From QYOJ01 sp043810345 (lineage in GTDB: Bacteria > Bacteroidota > Bacteroidia > Bacteroidales > FEN-979): 14,941 nt of DNA. The translations under genes were made by a program, and so were the position numbers. The notes under the pieces were generated by a model. It was given only the letters and a program-made list of their open reading frames with translations, searched no databases and was not told the DNA's origin. The stretch's first letter is position 1; each line of letters begins with the position of its first letter. Shown one piece after another: positions 7,839 to 14,941 of the stretch. The stretch is from NCBI GenBank assembly GCA_043810345.1, contig JBDROF010000051.1, positions 1 to 14,941 of the forward strand. The letters are read 5' to 3'.

Positions 7839-10800
7839 ATATCAGAACCCTGATCTATCGAAATCTATTCTTTTACCGGTGGCCCTACCTGGCGATCCTT
7901 GCTGGTGTGATGGTCAGTACCGCGGTGCTGACCGGTGCCCTCCTGGTGGGAGATTCTGTGAGGGGATCATTGGGAAGACTAACTGAACTGAGGCTGGGCA
8001 CAACGCATTGGGCTATGCAGCCGGGCGATCGATATTTCCGGTCGGCCCTGGCCAGTGACCTCTCCCGGAAACTGGACCAACCCGTTGTGCCCGTAATGCA
8101 GTTGATCGGGATTGGAGTAAATGTCGAAACCGGCAGCCGGTTACAGGATATCCAGGTCGTGGGTGTCGACAGCAGTTTCGCCTTCCTGTGGAATGCCTCA
8201 GTTGTATTGCCGAAAGAAGATGAAGTGGTCATCAGTGGAAACCTGGCATCAAAGCTGGGCCTTGAAATCGGAGATGCATTGTTGATCCGGTTGCCAAAAG
8301 TTGAAGAGGCACCACAAAATGCCCCTTTTGTGGCTGATGAGACCCCGGCAGCTTCCATCAGGCTTACGATCATAGCTTTAGCCAACGAGGAAGAAATGGG
8401 AAGATTCAGTTTGAAGAGCAATCAACGGGCTCCATTCAACGCATTTGTTTCACTGGACCAGCTTGCCTACCAGGTTGGCCGTCCTGAATCTGCCAATTTG
8501 TTGCTGGTACCTGAAACCGGGACCCGGGAGCTGACGGTTCAACATCTCGACAGTGCACTTTCATCAGTATGGCAGATGGAGGATGCCGGAATCAGGATGA
8601 CCCGGCTTGATGCAAAAGGGTTATACCAGATAGTGACAGACCGGATATTCTTTGACAATTCAACTGCCCGTGCAATCCATGAGCGTCTTCCAGATGCCCA
8701 ACCTCTCCTGACCTATCTGGCAAACACCCTCTCCGCCAACGGGAAAGAGACACCTTACTCGTTTGTGACAGCTATAGATGAGGGAATATTACCTATTTCA
8801 CTGTCACCCGGAAAGATCCTTATCACCGACTGGCTTGCTGCTGATCTTGGTATATGCCCGGGGGACTCGCTCTACATGACCTATTATGTGATGGGTCCGC
8901 TTCGCAGGTTACACGAGCAGCAGGCTGGATTTAAGGTTTCGGCCATTGTTCCCGTCCACGCCATTCCTTATGGTGAAAACCTGATGCCCGATTTTCCCGG
9001 ACTAAATGATGCCGGCCATTGTCGCGACTGGAACACCGGAGCCCCGGTGGAACTGGACCGCATCCGTGATAAAGATGAAGCCTACTGGAATACCTTCCGT
9101 GGCACCCCCAAAGCGTTCATCACTCTGGCAGATGGTGAGAGACTCTGGGCAAATCCGTTCGGAACTGTTACTGCTTTCCGCTTTAAGTCAGGCAAAGAAA
9201 AAAACTGTATACCAATAGTATCCATTGATTCAGCAATCATGGCCAGCATATACCCTTCCTGGTACCGGTTTGTGTTTCAGCCTGTATGGGAACAGGGACA
9301 ACAGGCGGCGGCAAACTCTACCGATTTTGGAGGCCTCTTCCTGAGTCTCAGCTTCTTTCTCATTGCCTCTTCCCTCCTGCTCATCGCGCTGCTATTCTCT
9401 CTGCATGCCCGGACAAGGATTTCGGAATTAGGGGTGTTATCCGGACTAGGATTCCGGAAACCATTGATCATCCGTATTTTATTTTCAGAAGCTGTATTGG
9501 TATCGATCCCTGGAGTGATCCTGGGAGCCATGGTCGGAATATTATATAATAAACTAATCCTCATAGGATTAAATACACTCTGGCAAGATGCCGTAAGGAC
9601 CTCGATGCTCAGCATGGTGGTGAATTTTTCCTCTCTGGCAACCGGTGCCACTGCCGGGTTTATTCTGGCTTGCGGAGTGCTCTTCCTGGCCCTGAAAGGT
9701 CAGCTCCGTCACACAGTATCCGACCTGGTGAAGGGAACAACAGATCCTCTTCCTCAGGATCTGCAAAAGAGAAAACGGTTGTGGCTGGGATCTGGAATCA
9801 TTTTCGTGATCGTAGCCCTTGTAATACTACTGGTGTTACTGACAAACGCCGCAGTACCTGAGGCAGACCTCTTCCTCACCGCGGGAGGGATGATGATGGC
9901 GGGAGGGATCTGCCTGTTGAATGCATTTCTGATCCGGCAATCGGAAAAACCGACATCCGGAGGAACCGGTTTTCTCACGATGATTTTAAGGATCGGATCG
10001 TTGAAACGGAAAAGGAGCATGGCGGCTATCACGTTGATGGCGTTGGGAACTTTTACGATCATCATCACAGGCGCCAACAGGAAAACTTTCTATGGGACGG
10101 AAAGGGACAGACAATCAGGAACTGGGGGCTTTTTACTATGGGCTGAAGCAACGATGCCCCTGTTGTATGACCTCAATACTGCCTCCGGGAAAGCCTACTT
10201 TGCGCTGGAAGATGAACACTTGTTGCAAGATCTCCGTTTTTTTCAACTACATCGCCTTGAAGGGAATGACGCCAGTTGCCTCAACCTGAACCAGGTTCCA
10301 AACCCGATGATACTCGGAATCCCGGAACAGGATTTTGATTCATTGGGTGCATTCCGTCTGGTGAATACCCTGCCTGATGTAGATCAGGAACACCCCTGGC
10401 TTACACTTCGCAGGGAGATTTCACCCGGTGTGATTCCAGCCTTCGCTGATCAAACCGTGATCACCTGGGGATTGCGGAAAAAGGTTGGGGACACCCTCCT
10501 CTACCACAACGAAACAGGGGAAGAACTGCACGTGATACTGATGGGAGGCCTGGATAACTCCATTTTCCAGGGACATATCCTGGTCTCCGACAGCTTGTTG
10601 AAAAACCGGTTCCCTTCCATCAGTGGAACCAGAATCATGCTGGTTGACGGACCGTTTGCCAGTCGAAAGGAGATAGCAGACAGGCTTCAGGAGCTATTTT
10701 TGGATTACGGACTGGTGGCCGTTCCGGTATCGGATCGCCTGGCCGAATTCAACTCTGTGGAGAACACCTACCTTTCTGTCTTCATGATACTTGGTGCACT

Positions 10801-11146
10801 GGGTATCCTGATCGGTACCGTTGGGTTTGGTATCATCCTTTGGCGAAACAACCTCGAACGATCCGGAGAACTGGCTCTCTATATGGCTATTGGGTTCCGG
10901 AACAATTTCATACGCCGTATGCTGATGATCGAATACCTCCTGATCCTCTTTGCCGGGATGTTCCTGGGCATCATTGGAGCTGTGGCAGGAATACTTCCGT
11001 CCCTGATCTCACCGGCCTACCAGATGCCCGGAGGTTTTCTCCTGGTGATCCTGCTGGTGATCTGGATCAGCGGAGCAGTGTGGATCCTGATCCCGGCACA
11101 ACGCGTATTTAAAAGAGATCTGACCCAAATACTCCGGGAAGAGTAA
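7835..11146 (+). CDS. Large FtsX-type ABC transporter permease
   Basis: The 1103-residue protein has one N-terminal membrane segment (about 17-38) followed by a periplasmic domain of roughly 450 residues. A block of membrane segments follows at about 498-520, 547-569, 600-622, 649-670, 682-700 and 727-750. A second periplasmic domain (about 750-975) is followed by three more segments at about 978-1003, 1030-1055 and 1066-1088. That is about ten segments and two FtsX-like units (the cytoplasmic stretches ARTRISELGVLSGLGFRK and LERSGELALYMAIGFRNN are typical). The N-terminal LVGDSVRGSL motif is one I associate with large predicted FtsX permeases. It is coupled to the ATPase upstream by a 4-base overlap. 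No periplasmic adaptor or outer-membrane channel gene is adjacent. It ends the + strand run, and the next gene converges on it 35 bases away. Confidence 0.9.
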   Translation: MNIRTLIYRNLFFYRWPYLAILAGVMVSTAVLTGALLVGDSVRGSLGRLTELRLGTTHWAMQPGDRYFRSALASDLSRKLDQPVVPVMQLIGIGVNVETGSRLQDIQVVGVDSSFAFLWNASVVLPKEDEVVISGNLASKLGLEIGDALLIRLPKVEEAPQNAPFVADETPAASIRLTIIALANEEEMGRFSLKSNQRAPFNAFVSLDQLAYQVGRPESANLLLVPETGTRELTVQHLDSALSSVWQMEDAGIRMTRLDAKGLYQIVTDRIFFDNSTARAIHERLPDAQPLLTYLANTLSANGKETPYSFVTAIDEGILPISLSPGKILITDWLAADLGICPGDSLYMTYYVMGPLRRLHEQQAGFKVSAIVPVHAIPYGENLMPDFPGLNDAGHCRDWNTGAPVELDRIRDKDEAYWNTFRGTPKAFITLADGERLWANPFGTVTAFRFKSGKEKNCIPIVSIDSAIMASIYPSWYRFVFQPVWEQGQQAAANSTDFGGLFLSLSFFLIASSLLLIALLFSLHARTRISELGVLSGLGFRKPLIIRILFSEAVLVSIPGVILGAMVGILYNKLILIGLNTLWQDAVRTSMLSMVVNFSSLATGATAGFILACGVLFLALKGQLRHTVSDLVKGTTDPLPQDLQKRKRLWLGSGIIFVIVALVILLVLLTNAAVPEADLFLTAGGMMMAGGICLLNAFLIRQSEKPTSGGTGFLTMILRIGSLKRKRSMAAITLMALGTFTIIITGANRKTFYGTERDRQSGTGGFLLWAEATMPLLYDLNTASGKAYFALEDEHLLQDLRFFQLHRLEGNDASCLNLNQVPNPMILGIPEQDFDSLGAFRLVNTLPDVDQEHPWLTLRREISPGVIPAFADQTVITWGLRKKVGDTLLYHNETGEELHVILMGGLDNSIFQGHILVSDSLLKNRFPSISGTRIMLVDGPFASRKEIADRLQELFLDYGLVAVPVSDRLAEFNSVENTYLSVFMILGALGILIGTVGFGIILWRNNLERSGELALYMAIGFRNNFIRRMLMIEYLLILFAGMFLGIIGAVAGILPSLISPAYQMPGGFLLVILLVIWISGAVWILIPAQRVFKRDLTQILREE

Positions 11147-11181
11147 TGCCGCCCCTTTAATTTGAAATTTGTCATCCCGCG

Positions 11182-12366
11182 TCACTTCGGGTGGGTCAAC
11201 TCACGTACACCATTGATGTATTTCACCACGAAAGCTCCTTTCAATCCGGCCTTGCCTTGCAGGTTGCTGGCAAGCTGCTTGGCTTCGGCGTCATTTTCAA
11301 ATTCCCCGACGTAATAACGGTAATACCCTTCAGAAAATTCCTTGATAACAGGTTGAGCTACTTTGAAATAGGCCCGGAGGTTGTCGGCACTTCGCTGACC
11401 TGTAGAAGAAGAAAATATCTGGACACGATAGAAAATGTCAGCCTTGAGACCGGGAAGCTGGTAAGGTTCAGGACTCCTGGTAACCGGAACAGCTTGTGAT
11501 GCTACTTCCATCTGTTGCGGAGAGAGTGCTGTCCGCTGGCCTGCAACAGGTTTGGTTACGGATACGGTGTCAACCAAAGGTTTTTCCTGAACAGGAGGGT
11601 GAGCTTTGGGGAACACCACCGGAGGCATGGTTGCTTTCACTGCATCCAGTTCCACCGGATTTCTTCGGTTGAAGTTGTAGACCAGGTTCAACGAGAGAAA
11701 TGAGTAAATATCATATTGGAATCCACCCACAGTGGCATCCAGCTTGTCGGAGTTAACTCCCCGCAGGGTCCACTCCACACCCAGGTTAACTTTATCATAG
11801 ATATTGAAATAGGCACCAAGTCCAGCTGGAACCACCCATTCTGTTGTCCAGTTTCTAATTGATCCGCTTCCTCCAGCCGGCTCGTGCGTGATGAGATCCG
11901 TCTTTTTGGTGATCCAATTTGACATCCCCACTCCAACAGATCCATAGATAAAAAAGATCCGTTTGGGTTTATAACGGAAGAGCAGATTGCTGAAGTTAAT
12001 GGTTGTATTGAGATTGTACTCCAGGATGTTTCCCGTGAAGTACTGATTCATGGGAGCACCATTCGAATAATTCTTTCTGAAACTATAGATTTCACCATAG
12101 GTCGCCTGTCCGCGAAGAGCAAAAACGTGACTGAGCTGACGAATCAGGTAAAAAGTTCCTGCGTACTTTATTTCATCGAACGTTGAAATGCCAGGAACTA
12201 TCCTGTAGGGATTCAGATCCCCATAGAAGATAGTTGGCCCTCCCCCGACGCCAACAGACCAGTTGCCATACCACTTCTTGCTTAAAACACCCTGAGTTTG
12301 GGGATGTGCTACTCCGGAAATCAATAGAGATCCAAGGAGAGCAGAAAAAAAGAGTAGTCTTCGCAT
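11182..12366 (-). CDS. Outer-membrane beta-barrel protein with C-terminal SPOR domain
   Basis: The 394-residue protein has a signal peptide (about 1-22, MRRLLFFSALLGSLLISGVA). Residues 33-233 alternate hydrophobic and polar strands rich in Gly, Tyr and Phe (GNWSVGVGGGPTIFYGDLNP; IYGSVGVGMSNW; FLSLNLVYNF), typical of an 8-10-stranded outer-membrane barrel. A proline-rich linker (234-308) leads to a SPOR domain at about 311-385, starting YRVQIFSSSTGQRSADNL and containing YYRYYVGEFENDAEAKQL. SPOR domains bind peptidoglycan glycan strands lacking stem peptides, so the protein may tie the outer membrane to the wall, where OmpA-family proteins would use an OmpA domain. It lies 87 bases downstream of the TPR gene on the same strand and is probably co-transcribed with it. 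Confidence 0.85.
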   Translation of the reverse strand: MRRLLFFSALLGSLLISGVAHPQTQGVLSKKWYGNWSVGVGGGPTIFYGDLNPYRIVPGISTFDEIKYAGTFYLIRQLSHVFALRGQATYGEIYSFRKNYSNGAPMNQYFTGNILEYNLNTTINFSNLLFRYKPKRIFFIYGSVGVGMSNWITKKTDLITHEPAGGSGSIRNWTTEWVVPAGLGAYFNIYDKVNLGVEWTLRGVNSDKLDATVGGFQYDIYSFLSLNLVYNFNRRNPVELDAVKATMPPVVFPKAHPPVQEKPLVDTVSVTKPVAGQRTALSPQQMEVASQAVPVTRSPEPYQLPGLKADIFYRVQIFSSSTGQRSADNLRAYFKVAQPVIKEFSEGYYRYYVGEFENDAEAKQLASNLQGKAGLKGAFVVKYINGVRELTHPK

Positions 12367-12453
12367 TAAGATCCGATAGATTAACCGGATAAAGATATTT
12401 GGAAAAGGGAGCTGGTACTCAGGCGGAAAAAAAACTTTATCAACAACCCATTG

Positions 12454-13509
12454 TTACTTCTTCAGGTCGATGGCTCGTGAGTAGTCGATGATGGAACCAG
12501 GCAGGTCACCCATTGCCTTTCGGGTGAAGCCCCGGTAATAATAGGCGTCAGCGAATTTGTGGTCAATCTGAATGGCTTCAGAGAAATCGTCGAATGCCTG
12601 ATTGTATTTTTTCATTTTCAGATAAACAAGTCCCCTGTTGCAAAGCGCATCTAATAACCTACGGTCTTTGCGGATCGCGACGGTTAACGTAGACAGGGCT
12701 TTTTTGTCTTTATCGAGGTAAGCATAAAGGCATCCACGGTTATTATAACCTTCTGCAAAACGGGGATATTTAGATTTGAGCAGGATGTAGGCTTTCATGG
12801 AATGATCAGGGTCGCCGGCCAGGCGGTAAACATATCCCATGCATAGGATAATGGTGGAGTCATATTTGGGTTCAAGCTCCAAAGCGTGCTTATAAAGGTC
12901 AATCGTTTTATTGAACCGGCCATTCTGGAAATTCCAGACGCCATAGTTGATATAGGCTTCAAGGAAATCACGGTCTTTGGTGCCAAAATAGAGACAAGCC
13001 TCTATCAGGTTAGTGTCGGCAGGGTTGTTTAAGACCTCATTTGTGCCAATGAGATAGCCAGAAAAGATATGATCCTGGGTGATGGGAGCATTCTGCCAGA
13101 AAGCAGGAGTTTTTAGCTGGCCGGCTGGAATATTCAGAGCTTCACTACAGATTTTCAGAATGCTGTCAGACTGGTTAAGCCTCATGAAGGCGACGCCTAT
13201 GTAAAAATTACAGAATGTTCGGGAGACCGTCGAGTCGATTCGGGCAATTCGGAAATCCTTGATGGCCTCAAGGAACATGCCTTGCTCCAGGTAGGAGAGC
13301 CCACGGTAGAAATGAACAGACCCCAGGGTTGAAGAGGAAGGGAAGAGAGAGTCTTTGTTCTTTTCGAGCAGGGAGGCAAAATCAGTCCGGTAGTCCAGGG
13401 AACAGATCTCCCGGAGTTCCAAATCCTGGCTTTTTACAACCTCTCCTCCACCGGCGGTGACCAGGAAGAACAACAAAACCGGCAGGAGCTTTTTCGGTAA
13501 AGTAATCAT
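12454..13509 (-). CDS. Secreted tetratricopeptide repeat (TPR) protein
   Basis: I prefer the start at 13509 (351 residues). It gives a normal signal peptide (MITLPKKLLPVLLFFLVTAG) and the putative promoter at 13533-13540 would place the transcript start just upstream. In-frame ATGs at 13524 and 13551 would add 5 or 14 residues before the signal. One TPR lies at about 64-97 (FYRGLSYLEQGMFLEAIKDF). A longer C-terminal array runs from about 183 to 351, with units such as YINYGVWNFQNGRFNKTIDL, NNRGCLYAYLDKDKKALSTL, NRGLVYLKMKKYNQAFDDF and YYRGFTRKAMGDLPGSIIDY. Such arrays are protein-binding scaffolds. A periplasmic or outer-membrane-associated role is likely, and the partner may be the barrel/SPOR protein encoded just downstream. 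No enzymatic domain is visible. Confidence 0.88.
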   Translation of the reverse strand: MITLPKKLLPVLLFFLVTAGGGEVVKSQDLELREICSLDYRTDFASLLEKNKDSLFPSSSTLGSVHFYRGLSYLEQGMFLEAIKDFRIARIDSTVSRTFCNFYIGVAFMRLNQSDSILKICSEALNIPAGQLKTPAFWQNAPITQDHIFSGYLIGTNEVLNNPADTNLIEACLYFGTKDRDFLEAYINYGVWNFQNGRFNKTIDLYKHALELEPKYDSTIILCMGYVYRLAGDPDHSMKAYILLKSKYPRFAEGYNNRGCLYAYLDKDKKALSTLTVAIRKDRRLLDALCNRGLVYLKMKKYNQAFDDFSEAIQIDHKFADAYYYRGFTRKAMGDLPGSIIDYSRAIDLKK

Positions 13510-13532
13510 AGGACTACCCTTCATTGATAAAC

Positions 13533-13565
13533 CAAAAATAGCTATTTCCACAGAATAAATGCCAA
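13533..13565 (-). promoter_or_regulatory. Possible Bacteroidota promoter for the TPR gene
   Basis: On the minus strand TATTTTTG (13540-13533) fits the -7 consensus TAnnTTTG. Twenty-one bases upstream is TTGG (13565-13562), a partial -33 match. A transcript from here would start just before the ATG at 13509. The -33 element is weak and the region is AT-rich, so chance is possible. Confidence 0.33.
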
Positions 13566-13568
13566 GAG

Positions 13569-13700
13569 TTATTCACTTCCAATTAATATTTTTGAACCAT
13601 CTGCTGAAAACCATCGTTCATTCGGGTCGATTTCCTTGACCTTCGTGGGCGAGCCTGGCTCAAACAACACTGGGAAAATATCAGGTTTGTTTATTGTATT
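13569..13700 (-). pseudogene. Possible C-terminal gene relic, 43 codons without a start
   Basis: On the minus strand an open frame runs from 13700 to a TAA at 13571-13569, preceded by a TAA at 13703-13701. It contains no ATG. The middle reads KPDIFPVLFEPGSP and then KVKEIDPNERWFSADGSK, with a residue mix and codon choice like a real protein end. It overlaps the -33 element of the tRNA promoter on the other strand. I do not recognise the family. It may be a decayed tail left by rearrangement beside the tRNA, or chance. Confidence 0.3.
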
Positions 13701-13723
13701 TTAAACTATTAATTTTAACTTTG
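13693..13723 (+). promoter_or_regulatory. Promoter of tRNA-Asn (Bacteroidota -33/-7 type)
   Basis: TAACTTTG at 13716-13723 is an exact TAnnTTTG -7 box. Nineteen bases upstream lies ATTG (13693-13696), one base off the -33 TTTG. The predicted start near 13729 gives a leader of about 15 bases before the mature tRNA at 13744, which is reasonable. Confidence 0.65.
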
Positions 13724-13743
13724 CACTCCAAATTTTGGGATAC

Positions 13744-13817
13744 TCCTCCTTAGCTCAGTTGGTTAGAGCATCTGACTGTTAATCAGAGGGTCGTTGGTTC
13801 AAGTCCAACAGGGGGAG
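13744..13817 (+). tRNA. tRNA-Asn (anticodon GTT)
   Basis: The 74-base cloverleaf is complete. The acceptor stem TCCTCCT (13744-13750) pairs with AGGGGGA (13810-13816), with one T-G wobble. The D arm has GCTC and GAGC around AGTTGGTTA. The anticodon stem TCTGA/TCAGA encloses CTGTTAA, giving anticodon GTT at 13778-13780. The T arm is GTTGG TTCAAGT CCAAC. The discriminator base is G (13817), as expected for tRNA-Asn. The 3' CCA is not encoded (CAG follows), so it is added afterwards. Confidence 0.97.
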
Positions 13818-13829
13818 CAGGATAATCAG

Positions 13830-13863
13830 CCACTTACAGACGATATTCAGTAGGTGGTTTTTT
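13830..13863 (+). terminator. Rho-independent terminator of the tRNA transcript
   Basis: CCACTTAC (13830-13837) pairs over eight positions with GTAGGTGG (13850-13857), with one T-G wobble and a 12-base loop. A run of six T follows at 13858-13863. It lies 12 bases after the tRNA. Confidence 0.85.
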
Positions 13864-13885
13864 ATTTGCCCCGAAATTTGCCCCG
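13864..13885 (+). repeat. 10-bp direct repeat directly after the tRNA terminator
   Basis: ATTTGCCCCG occurs at 13864-13873 and again at 13876-13885, separated by AA, so the period is 12 bases. The position right behind a tRNA gene and before a restriction gene suggests an integrase arm site or attachment-site remnant; this is inference, as no integrase is in the window. Confidence 0.5.
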
Positions 13886-14110
13886 CAACTAAGCTCCAAC
13901 AGACCTTTTTTACTATAAAGATTAATTCATATTAAACCACCTCCGTTTCCCATCGATCACCCAACACCCAGACCCTCACCGACCAACCGGAGCCCAAACT
14001 TTTGGAGAAAAAAATTTCCAGGATTTTTAGGGGGCATATACCCCAAACCTAAGCAGTGTAATCACATATTAGTAATGCTGATGGTCGCACCGGAATGGAG
14101 TTTACGCTTT
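13886..14110. other. Non-coding stretch between tRNA region and hsdR promoter
   Basis: I see no convincing gene here. Bases about 13936-13988 are C-rich and G-poor on the + strand, so the minus strand has four GGG runs at 13973-13975, 13967-13969, 13960-13962 and 13949-13951, with loops of 3, 4 and 8. Two small hairpins follow: TGGAGA/TTTCCA around an A-run near 14003-14020, and GGGG/CCCC around the ATA-rich loop at about 14031-14044. An 18-codon minus-strand frame (14118-14062) is too short to support. Confidence 0.4.
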
Positions 14111-14141
14111 TTTGCCATGTCATCTAACTTATTTACATTTG
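14111..14141 (+). promoter_or_regulatory. Consensus Bacteroidota promoter for hsdR
   Basis: TTTG at 14111-14114, a 19-base spacer and TACATTTG at 14134-14141 match the sigma-ABfr consensus (TTTG, about 19 bases, TAnnTTTG) at every specified base. Transcription would begin near 14147, giving a leader of about 13 bases before the ATG at 14160. Confidence 0.72.
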
Positions 14142-14159
14142 TTAACAACTATTTTATGA

Positions 14160-14941
14160 ATGCGCCACTCCGAATCTGATACCCGCGCCAATTTCATTGA
14201 TCCCTTACTATTGGACTGCGGCTGGAAACCTGATAATATCCAGCGGGAATACTATTTCACGGATGGACGTAAGATTCTCAACAACAGACGTGGGCGGCGG
14301 AAGTTCGTGGATTACCTGCTCAAGCACCGCAATGTCAACCTTGGTATCATCGAAGCCAAAAGTTCAGACAAGCACCCAACGGAAGGGTTGCAACAGGCAA
14401 TCGATTATGCCAATGATTTGAGAGTAAGGTATGTTTACTCATCCAACGGGCTGAAACATTACGAATTCGATACGATTGTTGGTAAAGGTGATTACATTGA
14501 ACGGTTCCCGTCACCTGATGATCTGTTCAGCCGCATCACGTTCAATACAACGGCGGAGCAGGAAAGGTTGATGGTTCAGCCCCTCGATAACTCTGGTGCG
14601 AATCAGCCCAGATATTACCAGATTGTCGCTGTAGACAAGGCAATTGAGGCGATTGCAAGCGGTAAGAAGAGGGTTCTATTGACGCTAGCCACAGGTACCG
14701 GCAAGACATTTATCGCGTACCAGATCGTCTATAAACTGTTCCAGACACGATGGAATCTGGATGGTGCTGACCGTCGTCCCAAGGTGTTATTTCTTACCGA
14801 CAGGAACCTGCTTGCTGACCAGGCAATAAACACATTCAACCCGTTCGAAAAGGACTTGGTAAAGATTAACGGCGAAGAGGTTCGCAGACGGAACGGGATC
14901 GTTCCCACCAACGCCAACATTTTTTTTGCCATCTATCAAGC
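14160..14941 (+). CDS. hsdR: Type I restriction endonuclease subunit R (HsdR), N-terminal part, 3' truncated by window
   Basis: From ATG at 14160 the frame stays open to the window end (260 codons). The start MRHSESDTRANFIDPLLLDC matches the HsdR style S-E-x-D-T-R. A PD-(D/E)xK nuclease domain follows with D51 (VDYLL), E65-x-K67 (GIIEAKS) and a QxxxY-type QQAIDYA (78-84). Next is the start of the superfamily 2 translocase motor: Walker A ATGTGKT (177-183) and motif Ia region VLFLTDRNLLADQ (209-221). HsdR cuts DNA after ATP-driven translocation and needs HsdM and HsdS, presumably encoded downstream. An ATG at 14156 in another frame encodes only seven codons (MNAPLRI) and is not the start. A consensus promoter lies 19 bases upstream, so hsdR is probably transcribed on its own. 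Confidence 0.93.
   Translation, partial: MRHSESDTRANFIDPLLLDCGWKPDNIQREYYFTDGRKILNNRRGRRKFVDYLLKHRNVNLGIIEAKSSDKHPTEGLQQAIDYANDLRVRYVYSSNGLKHYEFDTIVGKGDYIERFPSPDDLFSRITFNTTAEQERLMVQPLDNSGANQPRYYQIVAVDKAIEAIASGKKRVLLTLATGTGKTFIAYQIVYKLFQTRWNLDGADRRPKVLFLTDRNLLADQAINTFNPFEKDLVKINGEEVRRRNGIVPTNANIFFAIYQ

Noticed and set aside
11147..11181. Bidirectional terminator between the converging permease and barrel genes
   Set aside because: Only four-base stems (CCCG/CGGG) and no T-run; the AATTTG/AAATTTG doublet here looks like simple low complexity.
12367..12430. Possible -7 box TATCTTTA upstream of the barrel/SPOR gene
   Set aside because: One mismatch to TAnnTTTG and no -33 element at the right distance.
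12427..12456. Possible terminator after the TPR gene (AACAA/TTGTT hairpin, then eight T on the minus strand)
   Set aside because: The stem is only five weak pairs, overlaps the stop codon and is seven bases away from the T-run; the downstream gene on the same strand is probably co-transcribed.
13651..13661. Palindrome GAGCC-T-GGCTC as an operator
   Set aside because: A single short palindrome far from either promoter box, inside the possible gene relic; no second site.
14062..14118. Minus-strand frame of 18 codons (MAKKRKLHSGATISITNM) divergent to hsdR
   Set aside because: It is too short, has no recognisable family and its start lies inside the hsdR promoter; it could be the N-terminal end of a lost gene, but nothing else supports it.

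Overview
The window looks like a Bacteroidota chromosome, probably Bacteroidales-like and from an anaerobe. The signs are the sigma-ABfr-type promoter signature (TTTG/ATTG, about 19 bases, TAnnTTTG) before the tRNA and before hsdR, the near absence of Shine-Dalgarno sequences, an outer-membrane barrel fused to a SPOR domain, and large FtsX-type permeases. Lineage is inferred from style; no taxonomic marker gene is present.

Region 1 (1-11146, all + strand) is one tightly packed run of genes. It begins with the last codons of a [4Fe-4S] protein. Next come a membrane-anchored PQQ-type beta-propeller, a 785-residue NuoE/NuoF (HydC-HydB-like) fusion and a 525-residue iron-sulfur flavoprotein. A secreted PQQ-type propeller, the internally deleted remnant of a glycosyltransferase gene, a LolD/MacB-type ABC ATPase and a giant FtsX-type permease complete the run. 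Gaps range from -4 to about 60 bases, so co-transcription is likely. The NuoE/NuoF protein should exchange electrons with NAD(H) through FMN and iron-sulfur clusters. The 525-residue protein carries NuoG-type clusters on both sides of a GltD-like FAD domain that has lost its NAD(P)H module. No hydrogenase H-cluster, molybdopterin or other terminal catalytic domain is visible, so the final substrate is unknown and may be encoded upstream.

Region 2 (11182-13509, - strand) converges on region 1. It holds a secreted TPR protein followed by a beta-barrel/SPOR outer-membrane protein, probably one transcript and envelope-related.

Region 3 (13552-14941) holds a possible C-terminal gene relic on the minus strand, tRNA-Asn(GTT) with its own promoter and terminator, a 10-bp direct repeat directly after that terminator, and a non-coding stretch of unusual composition. 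It ends with the first 260 codons of a type I restriction endonuclease subunit (hsdR) behind a consensus promoter. This has the look of an accessory-island edge beside a tRNA gene, although no integrase is in view.

The most notable points are the glycosyltransferase deletion scar (7056-7162), the FAD domain lacking its NAD(P)H module, the mix of cytoplasmic electron-transfer genes with periplasmic propellers, and an 8-bp tandem repeat running through a stop codon.
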